DNA of 38,499 nucleotides from NCBI GenBank assembly GCA_002304935.1, contig DBPS01000025.1, positions 26,697 to 65,195 of the forward strand, in the 5' to 3' direction. A model generated the notes under the pieces. The model was not told where the DNA came from and searched no databases. It worked only from the letters and a program-made list of their open reading frames with translations. The translations under genes were made by a program, and so were the position numbers. Positions 7,452 through 16,181 of the stretch are shown here, in pieces; positions within the stretch are counted from its first letter, which is position 1, and each line of letters opens with the position of its first letter. Origin of the DNA: Candidatus Humimicrobium oleiphilum (GTDB taxonomy: Bacteria > Actinomycetota > Humimicrobiia > Humimicrobiales > Humimicrobiaceae).

Positions 7452-7483
7452 TTATATAATTAATTATTTATTTATTTATATAT

Positions 7484-7915
7484 TTAAATAAATATATCCA
7501 GTATCCCTATTTTATAGTCTTCTCCTTCTTTTATCTTGCTATAATCAATATCATTTATATCTTTTATCCTGCAAAAAGCAAGATAAAGGCTCTGGCTGAA
7601 AATTACTGATATTATTTTTAATTTCCTGTCTTTATCAGAAGAATATGTCTGATTTTTTTGGAGAAAAAAATCCATTGTGTTTAATATCTTCCTGATTTTT
7701 TTACTGTTTACAGATTCGAAAGGTTTTATGTGTTCATCGCTTAATCTCGATTTAACTTCAAAAAAATAATAGCAGTCATTTTTTTCACCAATAATATCTA
7801 TCTCACCGTATTTCGACATATAATTCCTAAAAAGTATTTTAAAACCTTTATTTAAAAGGTAGTTTCCAGCAATTATTTCTCCGGCTTTACCCAAAAATTT
7901 ATTATTGATTTTCAC
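7484..7915 (-). CDS. YraN family endonuclease-like protein (UPF0102)
   Basis: Small protein of the restriction-endonuclease-like fold; cellular role poorly known. The core motif GEIDIIGEKNDCYYFFEVKSR-like segment (residues about 37-57) carries the family's D and ExK residues (D40, E53, K55). Length (143 residues) is slightly above the usual 110-130. The GTG at 7915 starts inside the end of rnhB, overlapping it by 14 nt, so translation is coupled. rnhB-yraN-comM-dprA is a widespread gene order, which supports the call and hints at a role with DNA repair or transformation genes. Confidence 0.9.
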   Translation of the reverse strand: MKINNKFLGKAGEIIAGNYLLNKGFKILFRNYMSKYGEIDIIGEKNDCYYFFEVKSRLSDEHIKPFESVNSKKIRKILNTMDFFLQKNQTYSSDKDRKLKIISVIFSQSLYLAFCRIKDINDIDYSKIKEGEDYKIGILDIFI

Positions 7916-8555
7916 TAAAAAAACTTTCCTGATATAACTGGCTGATATAAAATGATTCTCTATGTATAGGGCAGAAACCCAGTTTTTTTATTGCCTTTAT
8001 ATGTTCTTTTGTACCATATCCTTTATTATGATTAAAACCATATCCGGGATATATCTCATCGAATTTTTTCATGATATTATCTCTGAATACTTTGGCAAGT
8101 ATTGAAGCAGCGCATATTGAGACGCATAACTCATCGCCGTTTATAATCGGCAGTACCGGTATTTCTGAATCAAAAGATAGTGCATCCGTTATTACTATCT
8201 GTGGTTTTACGCTTAAATTACACAAAGCATTTCTGAATACTTCTTTATTGGCATTTCCAAGTTTAATCAAATCAATTCTTTTTGAGCTTATCTTTCCTAT
8301 TCCATAAGAAATGCAGCAATCTTTTATTTTGTCATAAAGTTCATTCCTTGTTTTCTCTTTCAATTTTTTGGAATCATTTATTTTTTCAATAAAAGAATCT
8401 TTTCTTGAAAGAATGACTGCTGCCGCAACTATAGGCCCTGCAAGAGCACCTCTTCCAGCTTCATCTATACCTGCAATAAAATCAAATCCCTGCAGACATA
8501 GATTATCCTCATATACTGAAAGATTAAGAATTCTTTTATGCTCGGATAAATTCAT
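7902..8555 (-). CDS. rnhB: Ribonuclease HII
   Basis: Removes ribonucleotides and RNA-DNA hybrids from DNA. Family motifs: GIDEAGRGALAGPIVAAAVIL (first catalytic Asp-Glu pair), SKKLKEKTR, NGDELCVSICAASILAKV with the region supplying the further acidic residues, and HKGYGTKEH near the C-terminus. Its 217 residues are normal. The ATG at 8555 follows lepB by 18 nt. It belongs to the run rplS-lepB-rnhB-yraN, the conserved order in many Gram-positive and actinobacterial genomes. Confidence 0.97.
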   Translation of the reverse strand: MNLSEHKRILNLSVYEDNLCLQGFDFIAGIDEAGRGALAGPIVAAAVILSRKDSFIEKINDSKKLKEKTRNELYDKIKDCCISYGIGKISSKRIDLIKLGNANKEVFRNALCNLSVKPQIVITDALSFDSEIPVLPIINGDELCVSICAASILAKVFRDNIMKKFDEIYPGYGFNHNKGYGTKEHIKAIKKLGFCPIHRESFYISQLYQESFFSENQ

Positions 8556-8573
8556 TTCAGGCCATACATCTGG

Positions 8574-9128
8574 CTAATTGGCAACTTTTATTCTTGAAGG
8601 AGGCCAGTAAATAAAAAAAACTTTTCCAAATATTTCAGATTCCGTAATAGGACCAAAATATCTGCTGTCATAACTGTTATTTCTATTGTCACCCATTACA
8701 AAAATTTCGCCTTTACCTATTTTATAAGATTGTTCCGTATATACAGGTTTATCATCGGGATTATAATAATCATTTTCAAGCTTCTTATCATTAATATAGA
8801 TACTCCCGTCATTTTTAAGGGTAACAGTTTCTCCTTCAAAAGCAATTGCTCTCTTGACAAGGTCTTTATCGCTGTCAACAGGTGAGTGAAACACTACGAG
8901 GTCCCCTCTTTCAATACCAAAATACTTATAAGAGAATTTATTGACTATGACTTTGTCACTGACCATAAGGGTCGGCTCCATCGAAGGGGTGGGAACTATA
9001 AATGGTTCAAACAAAAATATTCTGAAAAGTACCGAAACAAGGGCAGCACAAAGAATAACAATTAAATATGACAATAATTCTTTGGAACGACTTTTCTCTT
9101 TTTTTGAAGAAACTAAGTGTTTGCCCAT
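8574..9128 (-). CDS. lepB: Type I signal peptidase
   Basis: Membrane serine protease that cleaves signal peptides at the outer face of the cytoplasmic membrane. After a short basic N-terminus comes one membrane helix (about 19-40, LLSYLIVILCAALVSVLF). The Ser-Lys dyad is visible: Ser in TPSMEPTLM and Lys in DLVKRAIAFEGE. The later box GDNRNNSYDSRYFGP is also conserved. I prefer ATG 9128 (184 residues); the TTG two codons upstream (9134) is possible, and neither has a strong Shine-Dalgarno. Position between rplS and rnhB is the classical one. Confidence 0.97.
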   Translation of the reverse strand: MGKHLVSSKKEKSRSKELLSYLIVILCAALVSVLFRIFLFEPFIVPTPSMEPTLMVSDKVIVNKFSYKYFGIERGDLVVFHSPVDSDKDLVKRAIAFEGETVTLKNDGSIYINDKKLENDYYNPDDKPVYTEQSYKIGKGEIFVMGDNRNNSYDSRYFGPITESEIFGKVFFIYWPPSRIKVAN

Positions 9129-9154
9129 TGGCAAAATAAATTAAATATAAATTT

Positions 9155-9499
9155 CTATTGTTCTACAGTTTTAACTCTTGATTTCTTGCCTATTTTATCT
9201 CTCAGGTAATATAGTTTGGCTCTTCTTACAATACCTGTATTTACTTTTTCAATTGAATGGATCATCGGAGAGTTTACAAGAAATGTTCTTTCAACACCAA
9301 CATTGAAGGATATTTTTCTTACAGTAAAAGTTTCATTCAGGCCACTACTCTGCCTGTTAATAACTATGCCCTGAAAAGTCTGGACTCTTTCCTTATTCTC
9401 TTCTTTTATTTTTATGTTTACTTTTACTTTGTCTCCAGGTTTAAAATCAGGTATATCATTTCTGTAATATTTGCTTTCAATCTTTTCAAGCCCGTTCAT
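9155..9499 (-). CDS. rplS: 50S ribosomal protein L19
   Basis: Large-subunit protein at the 30S-50S interface. The signatures are FKPGDKVKVNIKIKEENKER, QTFQGIVINRQSSG, ETFTVRKISFNVGVERTF and RRAKLYYLRDKIGKKSRV; 114 residues is the family length. ATG at 9499 has the Shine-Dalgarno GGAGA 4 nt upstream. It is the last ribosomal gene of the rpsP-khpA-rimM-trmD-rplS operon, 73 bp after trmD; I see no terminator in that gap. Confidence 0.98.
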   Translation of the reverse strand: MNGLEKIESKYYRNDIPDFKPGDKVKVNIKIKEENKERVQTFQGIVINRQSSGLNETFTVRKISFNVGVERTFLVNSPMIHSIEKVNTGIVRRAKLYYLRDKIGKKSRVKTVEQ

Positions 9500-9572
9500 A
9501 TCTTCTCCAAATCTATGATAAGAATTTTAATCATTGCTAATTTTAAAAAATAACCTTAAGAATATAAATAAT

Positions 9573-10271
9573 TTAATAGGATTTGTCAAATAAATCCGGC
9601 CTTCTTTCTTTTGTGATTTCTATAGATCTCTTCTTTCTCCATTTTTCAATTTCCAAATGATTGCCACTTAGAAGAACTTCAGGAACTTTTTTGTCCCTGA
9701 AAGCAGGCGGTCTAGTATACTGCGGATATTCCAGAAGATTTTTTTCAAAAGATTCGACTTCCAGTGATTCAATGCTGTGAATCACTCCCGGCATAAGGCG
9801 GGCTATGCTATCTATAAGAATCATTGCAGGGATTTCACCCCCGGTCAGAATATAATCTCCGGCAGAAACCTCCAAATCCACAATTAATTCAGAGACTCTT
9901 TCATCTACTCCCTCATATCTTCCGCATAACATTATTATATTATCCAGGTCTGATAAATCTTTAATTAATTTCTGATTAAGTACCTGCCCTCTTGGAGTAA
10001 AAAGTATGGTTTTCTGTTTGCCTCTGCTTATGCTGCTGTTCTCCTTTTTAATATGACGGACAGCATCAAAAAAAGGCTGGACCATCATAACCATACCATA
10101 TCCTCCTCCGTAAGGCTTGTCATCCACTTTTCGATGCCTGTCTTTTGAAAAGTCCCTTAAGTCGTGGATATTAAGTTTGATTATTTCTTTATTAAAAGCT
10201 TCTTTTATGACGCCATAATCCGCAAAATCTCTTATAAGTGCAGGAAAAATGGTTACAACATCGATTATCAT
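9573..10271 (-). CDS. trmD: tRNA (guanine-N1)-methyltransferase
   Basis: Methylates G37 of tRNAs with CCN, CUN and CGG codons using SAM, which prevents +1 frameshifts. The knotted SPOUT fold is shown by PYGGGYGMVMMVQP, LCGRYEGVDERV and GDYILTGGEIPAM, and the catalytic Asp region by the C-terminal YTRPPAFRDKKVPEVLLSG. The 232-residue length is normal. It follows rimM by 60 bp in the operon with rpsP and rplS. Confidence 0.98.
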   Translation of the reverse strand: MIIDVVTIFPALIRDFADYGVIKEAFNKEIIKLNIHDLRDFSKDRHRKVDDKPYGGGYGMVMMVQPFFDAVRHIKKENSSISRGKQKTILFTPRGQVLNQKLIKDLSDLDNIIMLCGRYEGVDERVSELIVDLEVSAGDYILTGGEIPAMILIDSIARLMPGVIHSIESLEVESFEKNLLEYPQYTRPPAFRDKKVPEVLLSGNHLEIEKWRKKRSIEITKERRPDLFDKSY

Positions 10272-10331
10272 TATGATTTTTACTCAGATTTTAATAATTG
10301 TTAACTCTATTTCCAAAGTTAACTTTTTAAT

Positions 10332-10886
10332 TTAAATATACTCCGGAAGTTTGTTTATTATTATTTTTTTTAACTCAGTATCAATATTTTTTATAAATTC
10401 TTCCGTTAAAGGTATATAAAAAGAGTTTCCTTTTATGCCCGATATTTTAATATCAGCAGATAATTTTTTAACAAGAAGGCTGTCATTTGCTATTCCGTTA
10501 TAGACTTCGATGACTTTGGCCAGCGCAGTTCCATTAGAATTTTCAACAGTGCACCCTATAAGATCGTCAATCCAGAAAATCCCTTCCTTCCGGGCAGGGA
10601 GATCTGTGTCTTTTCTGTAAAGCTTTCTGCCTCTCAGAGCCTCTGCGTCATTTCTGCTGTTAACTTCCTTAAATTTGATAATTGCACTCTTGCGAATAGT
10701 GAAATCAGGATTTTTTATGTGCTCGACTTCAAGAGAATCTATACCAGAATCATCAAGCAATAATACAAGACCCGGTATAATAGTATTGGGATAATCAGTA
10801 ATTATATTTAATATAACCTCGCCTTTTATACCATGAGGTTTACTGATTATCCCAACTAATCTTAGAACAAAATCTTTTTCAGACAT
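10332..10886 (-). CDS. rimM: Ribosome maturation factor RimM
   Basis: Assists 16S rRNA 3'-domain folding and S19 assembly. The N-terminal beta-barrel begins VGIISKPHGIKGEVILNI (about 11-28); the middle has FKEVNSRNDAEALRGRKLY; the C-terminal PRC-barrel has FWIDDLIGCTVE and ends with FYIPLTEEFIKNID, close to the family's usual ending. At 184 residues it is standard. ATG at 10886. It lies between khpA and trmD, as in most bacteria. Confidence 0.95.
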   Translation of the reverse strand: MSEKDFVLRLVGIISKPHGIKGEVILNIITDYPNTIIPGLVLLLDDSGIDSLEVEHIKNPDFTIRKSAIIKFKEVNSRNDAEALRGRKLYRKDTDLPARKEGIFWIDDLIGCTVENSNGTALAKVIEVYNGIANDSLLVKKLSADIKISGIKGNSFYIPLTEEFIKNIDTELKKIIINKLPEYI

Positions 10887-10919
10887 TTATATGTCTAAAA
10901 TATATATAAATTAACAAAT

Positions 10920-11153
10920 TCAATCAATAATCTTAACAATAGATGATTTTCCTCTTTTAGCAGAAGCAGCTCTCATGACAACTCGTATGGCATTAGCTGT
11001 TCTTCCTTTTTTCCCTATGACCTTGCCCAAATCATTCTCCGCTACCTTGAGCTTGAATATTACAGTTTTATCTCCTTCCTCTTCTTCGGTTATCTGTACT
11101 TCATCAGGGTTATCAACCAGCTCTTTAACCATGTACTCTAGTAATTCTTTCAC
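10920..11153 (-). CDS. khpA: KH-domain RNA-binding protein KhpA
   Basis: Small type II KH protein (77 residues) that binds RNA and, in Gram-positive species, acts with KhpB/EloR on cell elongation genes. The GxxG loop is in GKVIGKKGRTANAIR. The GTG at 11153 is fixed by GGAGG with 8 nt spacing. It lies 13 bp after rpsP and before rimM, its usual place in Actinomycetota and Bacillota. No unusual feature. Confidence 0.95.
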   Translation of the reverse strand: MKELLEYMVKELVDNPDEVQITEEEEGDKTVIFKLKVAENDLGKVIGKKGRTANAIRVVMRAASAKRGKSSIVKIID

Positions 11154-11166
11154 TATTTACCTCCAG

Positions 11167-11430
11167 TTATTGATTACTTTCACTATCGCTTTTTAAATTG
11201 ACTATATCGAACAATTTCCTGACAGTATTTGTAGGAGTTGCACCTTTCTTTAACCAGTCCAAAGCTTTTCCTTTATCAAGCTCGATTGTTGATGGATTTG
11301 TTTTGGGATCATAGGTCCCTATATTCTCAATAAATCTTCCGTCACGAGGAGAGTGGCTGTCTGCAACAATAATTCTGTAATAAGGCTGCTTTTTTGAACC
11401 CATTCTCGTTAATCTAATCTTTACGCTCAA
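11167..11430 (-). CDS. rpsP: 30S ribosomal protein S16
   Basis: Small-subunit assembly protein. The N-terminus SVKIRLTRMGSKKQPYYRI, then ADSHSPRDGRFIENIGTYDP and a LDWLKKGATPTNTVRKLF-type helix, are diagnostic. The frame is open to 11469, but the start is the TTG at 11430: AGGAGG at 11438-11443 lies 7 nt upstream, and the resulting 87-residue protein begins exactly as the family does. First gene of the rpsP-khpA-rimM-trmD-rplS operon, with a strong promoter about 50 nt upstream. Confidence 0.97.
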   Translation of the reverse strand: MSVKIRLTRMGSKKQPYYRIIVADSHSPRDGRFIENIGTYDPKTNPSTIELDKGKALDWLKKGATPTNTVRKLFDIVNLKSDSESNQ

Positions 11431-11437
11431 ATCAATT

Positions 11438-11443
11438 CCTCCT
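11438..11443 (-). promoter_or_regulatory. Strong Shine-Dalgarno AGGAGG deciding the TTG start of rpsP
   Basis: AGGAGG with 7 nt to the TTG at 11428-11430 shows that the upstream 13 codons of open frame are not translated. Confidence 0.85.
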
Positions 11444-11479
11444 GTAATTGGTGTATACCATATTTTCACATTGTTTAAA

Positions 11480-11507
11480 ATTATATAGATTTATAAAAAA
11501 CTTGCAA
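11480..11507 (-). promoter_or_regulatory. Promoter of the rpsP operon
   Basis: A perfect TATAAT (-10, 11480-11485) lies 16 nt after TTGCAA (-35, 11502-11507) in the ffh-rpsP gap. The start is predicted near 11473, giving a leader of roughly 43 nt. The rest of this 158-bp gap is AT-only low-complexity sequence; a stem TTTTT/AAAAA after the ffh stop is too weak to call a terminator. Confidence 0.7.
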
Positions 11508-11588
11508 AATATTTTTTAAAGTTGTTTTTATACACTTAAACAATATATTAAATTAATATAAAAATATTTAATTTTTATTAAAAATATT

Positions 11589-12923
11589 TTAAAATCTTCG
11601 TTTTATAAAATCAAAGCTCTTCATACCTCCCCCTGAGAACTGCTTTAAAAGCTGCCGGGTATTTTCAAATTGCTTTAAAAGGTTGTTTACGTCACTGACA
11701 TTTGTACCGCTTCCTCCTGCAATTCTTTTTTTTCTGCCACCGTCGATTATATGCGGATGCCTTCTTTCTTCAATTGTCATTGAATTTATTATTGCTTCTA
11801 TTCTGTCAAGCTGCCTGTCATCTATGTTTATTCCTTTAAGAGCTTTGTTTTTACCCATCATAGGGAGCATGCCCAGAATTTTATCGAATGAACCCATTTT
11901 TTTTATGCTCTTTAGCTGGTAAACAAAATCTTCAAAATTTAGCTCATTCTTATATATTTTTTCTTCAAGTTCTCTGGCTTTTTTATCATCTATTACCTTT
12001 TCTGTTTTTTCTATAAGTGAAAGTACGTCTCCCATGCCAAGAATGCGCGATGACATTCTGTCAGGATAAAAAATATCAAAATCTTCTATTTTCTCACCTG
12101 TAGATATGAATTTGATAGGCTTCTTTATTACATGGTTTATAGATAAAGCCGCTCCTCCCCTTGAATCACTATCGAGCTTTGTAAGTATAATACCATCATA
12201 TTCAAGTTTCTGATTGAATTCTTTCGCAACATTGACGGCTTCCTGTCCGGACATGGAATCGACAACCAGGTATATTTGATGGGGTTTTAATTCTTTTTTG
12301 ATTGAAACTGCTTCTGCCATCATTTCTTCATCTATCTGAAGTCTTCCGGCAGTATCAATAATAACAACGTCCGAATAGTTTTTTCTTAAATAATCGATTC
12401 CGTTTTTTGCAATTTTTACAGGATCTTTATTATTGTCTTCATGATAGACTTCGCAATTTATTTTTTTTGAATAATCTATCAGCTGAAGGATTGCTGCCGG
12501 TCTGTATATATCTGCAGCAATCAGCCCTACTTTTTTGGAATATTTTGATTTTAACAGATTGGCAAGTTTGACACTTACAGTTGTTTTTCCTGTTCCCTGA
12601 AGTCCGACAAGCATGATAATAGTAGGAATTCTCTGTGAAAAATTAATCAGGCTTGAACCTCCGCCAAGAATCTTTGTCATTTCTTCATTTACTATTTTTA
12701 TTACCTGCTGAAAAGGTGTCAGGCTTTCAAGTATGTTTTCTCCCAATGCTTTGTTTTTTATATTCTCAAGCAGTTCTTTTACAACGCTGAAATTAACATC
12801 AGCTTCCAGCAAAGCAAGTTTGATCTCTCTTAACGCATCATCAAGATCTTTGGGGCTTATTTTGCCTTTATTCTTAATTTTAAAAAACAAATCTTCAAAT
12901 TTTGATGTCAAAAATTCAAACAT
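11589..12923 (-). CDS. ffh: Signal recognition particle protein Ffh (SRP54)
   Basis: GTPase that with SRP RNA takes membrane proteins to FtsY. N and G domains: GLQGTGKTTVSVKLA (P loop, G1), DIYRPAAILQL, VVIIDTAGRLQ (G3), ILTKLDSDSRGGAAL (G4/G5). The C-terminal M domain is Met- and Gly-rich (MLPMMGKNKALKG, and FSGGGMKSF at the end) with the SRP-RNA-binding stretch GGRKKRIAGGSG. I prefer ATG 12923 (MFEFLTSKFEDL, 444 residues, like other Ffh) with GGA 7 nt upstream; a TTG at 12935 overlapping ftsY is the alternative. It sits directly after ftsY, an efficient pairing with its receptor. Confidence 0.98.
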   Translation of the reverse strand: MFEFLTSKFEDLFFKIKNKGKISPKDLDDALREIKLALLEADVNFSVVKELLENIKNKALGENILESLTPFQQVIKIVNEEMTKILGGGSSLINFSQRIPTIIMLVGLQGTGKTTVSVKLANLLKSKYSKKVGLIAADIYRPAAILQLIDYSKKINCEVYHEDNNKDPVKIAKNGIDYLRKNYSDVVIIDTAGRLQIDEEMMAEAVSIKKELKPHQIYLVVDSMSGQEAVNVAKEFNQKLEYDGIILTKLDSDSRGGAALSINHVIKKPIKFISTGEKIEDFDIFYPDRMSSRILGMGDVLSLIEKTEKVIDDKKARELEEKIYKNELNFEDFVYQLKSIKKMGSFDKILGMLPMMGKNKALKGINIDDRQLDRIEAIINSMTIEERRHPHIIDGGRKKRIAGGSGTNVSDVNNLLKQFENTRQLLKQFSGGGMKSFDFIKRRF

Positions 12924-12927
12924 ATTT

Positions 12928-13803
12928 TCATCCAATCAGCTCATTTACAAATTCCAAAGGATTAAAATAACCAATATTATCGATTTTTTCTCCATAAGTG
13001 ACCAGCTTAATAGGTATTTTCAGGTCATTTTTTATAGTAATAACTACTCCGCCTTTTGAAGTACTGTCAATCTTTGTAAGTATTATACCCGTTACTCCTA
13101 TTGAATCATTGAAGATTTCAGCCTGTGATTTGGCATTTTGTCCTACGTTTGAATCAATGACAAGTAAAATCTCATCCGGCTCTCTTCCGATCTTTTTTTC
13201 TATTACTCTCTTTATCTTTTTTAATTCATCCATAAGATTTGATGAAGTCTGCATTCTTCCGGCTGTATCAATAATGACTATGTCTGCATCTTTTGCGACT
13301 GCCTTGTCAAGACTATCAAAAACAACAGCCCCTGGATCAGAGAAGCGCTGATGATGAACAACTTCTATGCCCATTTTTTCACCAAAATACTGGATCTGTT
13401 CTATTGCGGCAGCACGAAAAGTATCAGCAGCAGAAATAATGATTTTTTTTCTGCTCTTTGCCAGAAGATTTGCCAGCTTGGCAATACTGCTGGTTTTGCC
13501 CACACCATTTACTCCGACAATTAAAAATACTGAAGGCCTGGGTGAACCAATATTTAATAATTCATTACTTTCACCATCCTGAAGTATATCCAGAATATAA
13601 TTTTTCAGCTGATTCTTTAATGATGCAGGATCGCTGATATTTTCTTTATAGCTATATTCTTTTAATCTGGCAATAAGCATGTCTGCGGTTTCAAAACTTA
13701 TGTTTCCAAGAATAAGTTCTTCCTCAAGCAGGTCCCAGAAATCGTCTCCTGCTTTTGTAAATTTATTCCATATATAATTCAGATTTTTAAATAATTTAAA
13801 CAT
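12928..13803 (-). CDS. ftsY: Signal recognition particle receptor FtsY
   Basis: SRP receptor GTPase at the membrane. Motifs: VGVNGVGKTSSIAKLA (G1), AADTFRAAAIEQ, VIIDTAGRMQ (G3), ILTKIDSTSKGGVV (G4/G5). At 291 residues it has only the N and G domains; the acidic A domain of E. coli FtsY is absent, as in many other bacteria. It would rely on the N-terminal basic helix (MFKLFKNLNYIWNKF) for membrane contact. The ATG overlaps the smc stop by 8 nt and the stop codon is TGA. smc-ftsY-ffh form a tight translationally coupled set. Confidence 0.98.
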   Translation of the reverse strand: MFKLFKNLNYIWNKFTKAGDDFWDLLEEELILGNISFETADMLIARLKEYSYKENISDPASLKNQLKNYILDILQDGESNELLNIGSPRPSVFLIVGVNGVGKTSSIAKLANLLAKSRKKIIISAADTFRAAAIEQIQYFGEKMGIEVVHHQRFSDPGAVVFDSLDKAVAKDADIVIIDTAGRMQTSSNLMDELKKIKRVIEKKIGREPDEILLVIDSNVGQNAKSQAEIFNDSIGVTGIILTKIDSTSKGGVVITIKNDLKIPIKLVTYGEKIDNIGYFNPLEFVNELIG

Positions 13804-16102
13804 TTAATGCCTTTAATCTTTCTGAAACTATTTTTGTCACACCATTTGACTGCATTGAAAATCCGTAAATAATATCTGCGATTTCCATTGTTTTCTTCTG
13901 GTGGCTTATAATTATTATTTGCCTGTTTTCTGAAAAAGTCTTTACAAGTGTCAGAAATCTGTCAAGATTTGCATCATCAAGAGCTGCTTCTATTTCATCA
14001 AATATGTAAAATGGTGAAGAATTAGTTGCAAATATTGAAAAAAGAAAAGCTATTGAAACAAGTGCTTTTTCTCCTCCGGAAAGGAGCTGCAGTGATACGC
14101 TCTTATTGCTCCCGGTATCTGCTTTTATATCAATACCGAACTCATCTTCTTCATAATTCTCATTATCCCTGATAATGAGTTCACCCTCTCCTGCAGGAAA
14201 AAGTATCTTGAAATAATATTTAAAATTTTCATTGATATCCTGAAATTTTTCATTAAAAAATTTTTTTATCTCAATATTCAGGTCATTAATTATATTTTCC
14301 AGTTCGTTTTTGCTTTCTGCAAGATCGTCTTTCTGATTGTTTAAAAAATCAAATCTTTCTTTTATTTTTTCATACTCCAGATGAGCATTTGGATTTATAT
14401 TTTTATAACCCTGCAATCTTCCCTTAAGGTATCGTAGTCTCTTTTCTGAAGCTTCAGGATTTTCTGATTCTTTATAATTCTTAAGTATAAAATCCAGTGA
14501 AAGATTATAATCATCAAAAATCTTTATGGTGAGGTCTTTTACTTTTTCTTTTATCTGTTCTTTCTTAAGATCAGCTCTGTAAGAGTCATTTTCAAGGAAA
14601 TTCTTTCTTGAGTTGAGCATGCTTATTTTTTCATCGAAGTTGTTATAAAATGCTGACTTTTTATTATAATCTTTCTTTTTTTTCTCTAATTCTGAATTTA
14701 TCTTCTCATTGAATATTTCAGATTTTGCTGAAAATCTTTCAAGCATATCGGATAAACTGCTGATTTCTTCAATTAACTTATTTACTTCTTTCTTAACACT
14801 ATCAAGTTTTAATGTTTTTTGGCTGATATCTTCATCCCCGATATCTGGCTTGTTTTTTTGGATTAATTTTTTACCTGATTTTTTTAAATTCAATTCTTTT
14901 AAAATCATCTTCCTGATTTTTTCAAACATGTTTCTCAATTCGCTGAATCTCTCGCTTGCATCTTCAAGATAATCAGGCTTTACAAATATGCCGAGCCTTT
15001 TATGTATATCATCAAATAGTATACTGTATTTATCAATTTCATCAGACAGCTTTTCAAGACATGAAATCAGTTCTTCTTTGCCTCTTTTTATTTCACCATC
15101 TGTATGAATTTCTTTTTTATCTGAAATATTTTTAATGCTGAAATCAATCATATTCGATATTGTTTCAACTGAAGTCTGCCGGTTGCTAATTAAAAGCCGG
15201 ATACTGTCAAGCTTATTGAAATAATGTTTAAAGTTATTTATTTTTTCTTCAAAATCCTCAAGAACAGATTTTTGCATACTGTGTTCATCTTCAAACATTA
15301 TCCTGCTATCATTCAGCTCGTTTAATTTTTCCTGTATTTCTTTTATTTCCCTGATATTTTCTTCTGTTTTTTTATTTTCATTATCCCATTGCAGGTTAAG
15401 ATTATTTATATTTGTTATGAACAGGGATAGTTCTTCTTCCTTTAGCTCGGAGACGATTTCACTTAGCTCTCTTGATTTTTTAGCCTCTATTTCCAAAGGA
15501 TCCATTGTTCTTTTTATTTCTTTTATCAGATCATTTAATCTATCAATATCTTCAGCGACATTTGCCAGTCTGGATCTGGACTTATCTCTGCGGATTTTAT
15601 GTTTTGATATTCCTATGATTTCATCAATTACCTGTTTTCTCTCGATATCCTTATACATTATTACATTGTTTATCTGTCCCTGATTGATTATTGTATACAG
15701 CCCTTTACCGATTCCGCTTTGCGAAATAAGATCCTGAATATCAGATAGCCTTGCTGGTGATGAATTTATATAATATTCACTACCACCTCTGAGATAGACT
15801 CTCCTGGTAAATCTGACATCAGCAAATTCGACAGGAAGAGATTTATCGGAATTATCAAAGACAAGCGAAACTTCTGCGATAGCCAGTTCTTCTTTTTTGC
15901 TTTTAAAAATTACATCTCCCATAGTAGAGCTTCTGAGTGATTTGGGACTCTGCTCGCCAAGCACCCATGATATTGCATCAACGATATTGCTCTTTCCGCT
16001 TCCATTGGGTCCGACGATTATACATACTCCCTTTTCAAAAACAAGACTGTTTCTTGTTCCAAAAGATTTAAATCCTCTTAAGTTTATGCTTTTTAAAAAC
16101 AA
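13796..16102 (-). CDS. smc: SMC-family chromosome condensation ATPase, short and apparently hinge-less
   Basis: SMC ATPase for chromosome organisation. N-terminal half-head (1-165): Walker A GPNGSGKSN at 31-39 and Q-loop IINQGQI at 138-144. C-terminal half-head (about 610-768): signature LLSGGEKALVS at 673-683, Walker B FYIFDEIEAALDDAN at 698-712, switch His in IISHQKKTM. Residues 530-600 match the head-proximal arm of classical SMC (DDYNLSLDF, NINPNAHLEYEKIKERFDFL). The protein has only 768 residues against about 1180: residues 235-530 replace some 700 residues, and no hinge domain or zinc hook (CxxC) is seen. A likely non-helical segment at about 408-428 (SGKKLIQKNKPDIGDED) marks the turn. 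TTG start at 16102, with AAGGA upstream. Reading frame is continuous, in the standard rnc-smc-ftsY place. Confidence 0.9.
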   Translation of the reverse strand: MFLKSINLRGFKSFGTRNSLVFEKGVCIIVGPNGSGKSNIVDAISWVLGEQSPKSLRSSTMGDVIFKSKKEELAIAEVSLVFDNSDKSLPVEFADVRFTRRVYLRGGSEYYINSSPARLSDIQDLISQSGIGKGLYTIINQGQINNVIMYKDIERKQVIDEIIGISKHKIRRDKSRSRLANVAEDIDRLNDLIKEIKRTMDPLEIEAKKSRELSEIVSELKEEELSLFITNINNLNLQWDNENKKTEENIREIKEIQEKLNELNDSRIMFEDEHSMQKSVLEDFEEKINNFKHYFNKLDSIRLLISNRQTSVETISNMIDFSIKNISDKKEIHTDGEIKRGKEELISCLEKLSDEIDKYSILFDDIHKRLGIFVKPDYLEDASERFSELRNMFEKIRKMILKELNLKKSGKKLIQKNKPDIGDEDISQKTLKLDSVKKEVNKLIEEISSLSDMLERFSAKSEIFNEKINSELEKKKKDYNKKSAFYNNFDEKISMLNSRKNFLENDSYRADLKKEQIKEKVKDLTIKIFDDYNLSLDFILKNYKESENPEASEKRLRYLKGRLQGYKNINPNAHLEYEKIKERFDFLNNQKDDLAESKNELENIINDLNIEIKKFFNEKFQDINENFKYYFKILFPAGEGELIIRDNENYEEDEFGIDIKADTGSNKSVSLQLLSGGEKALVSIAFLFSIFATNSSPFYIFDEIEAALDDANLDRFLTLVKTFSENRQIIIISHQKKTMEIADIIYGFSMQSNGVTKIVSERLKALNV

Positions 16103-16181
16103 AAAAATTCCTTTAATAAACTAAATACTTTGATTTAAATAAATTATATTAAAAGATGCCTGCAGTCAATTGATTCTAATA

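Noticed and set aside
7417..7483. AT-only repeat tract before comM as a tandem repeat or replication origin
   Set aside because: It is low-complexity AT sequence with irregular units, no DnaA boxes, and is explained by the comM promoter.
11509..11588. Terminator after ffh
   Set aside because: The only stem is TTTTT/AAAAA in AT-only sequence, with no GC pair and no stable hairpin.
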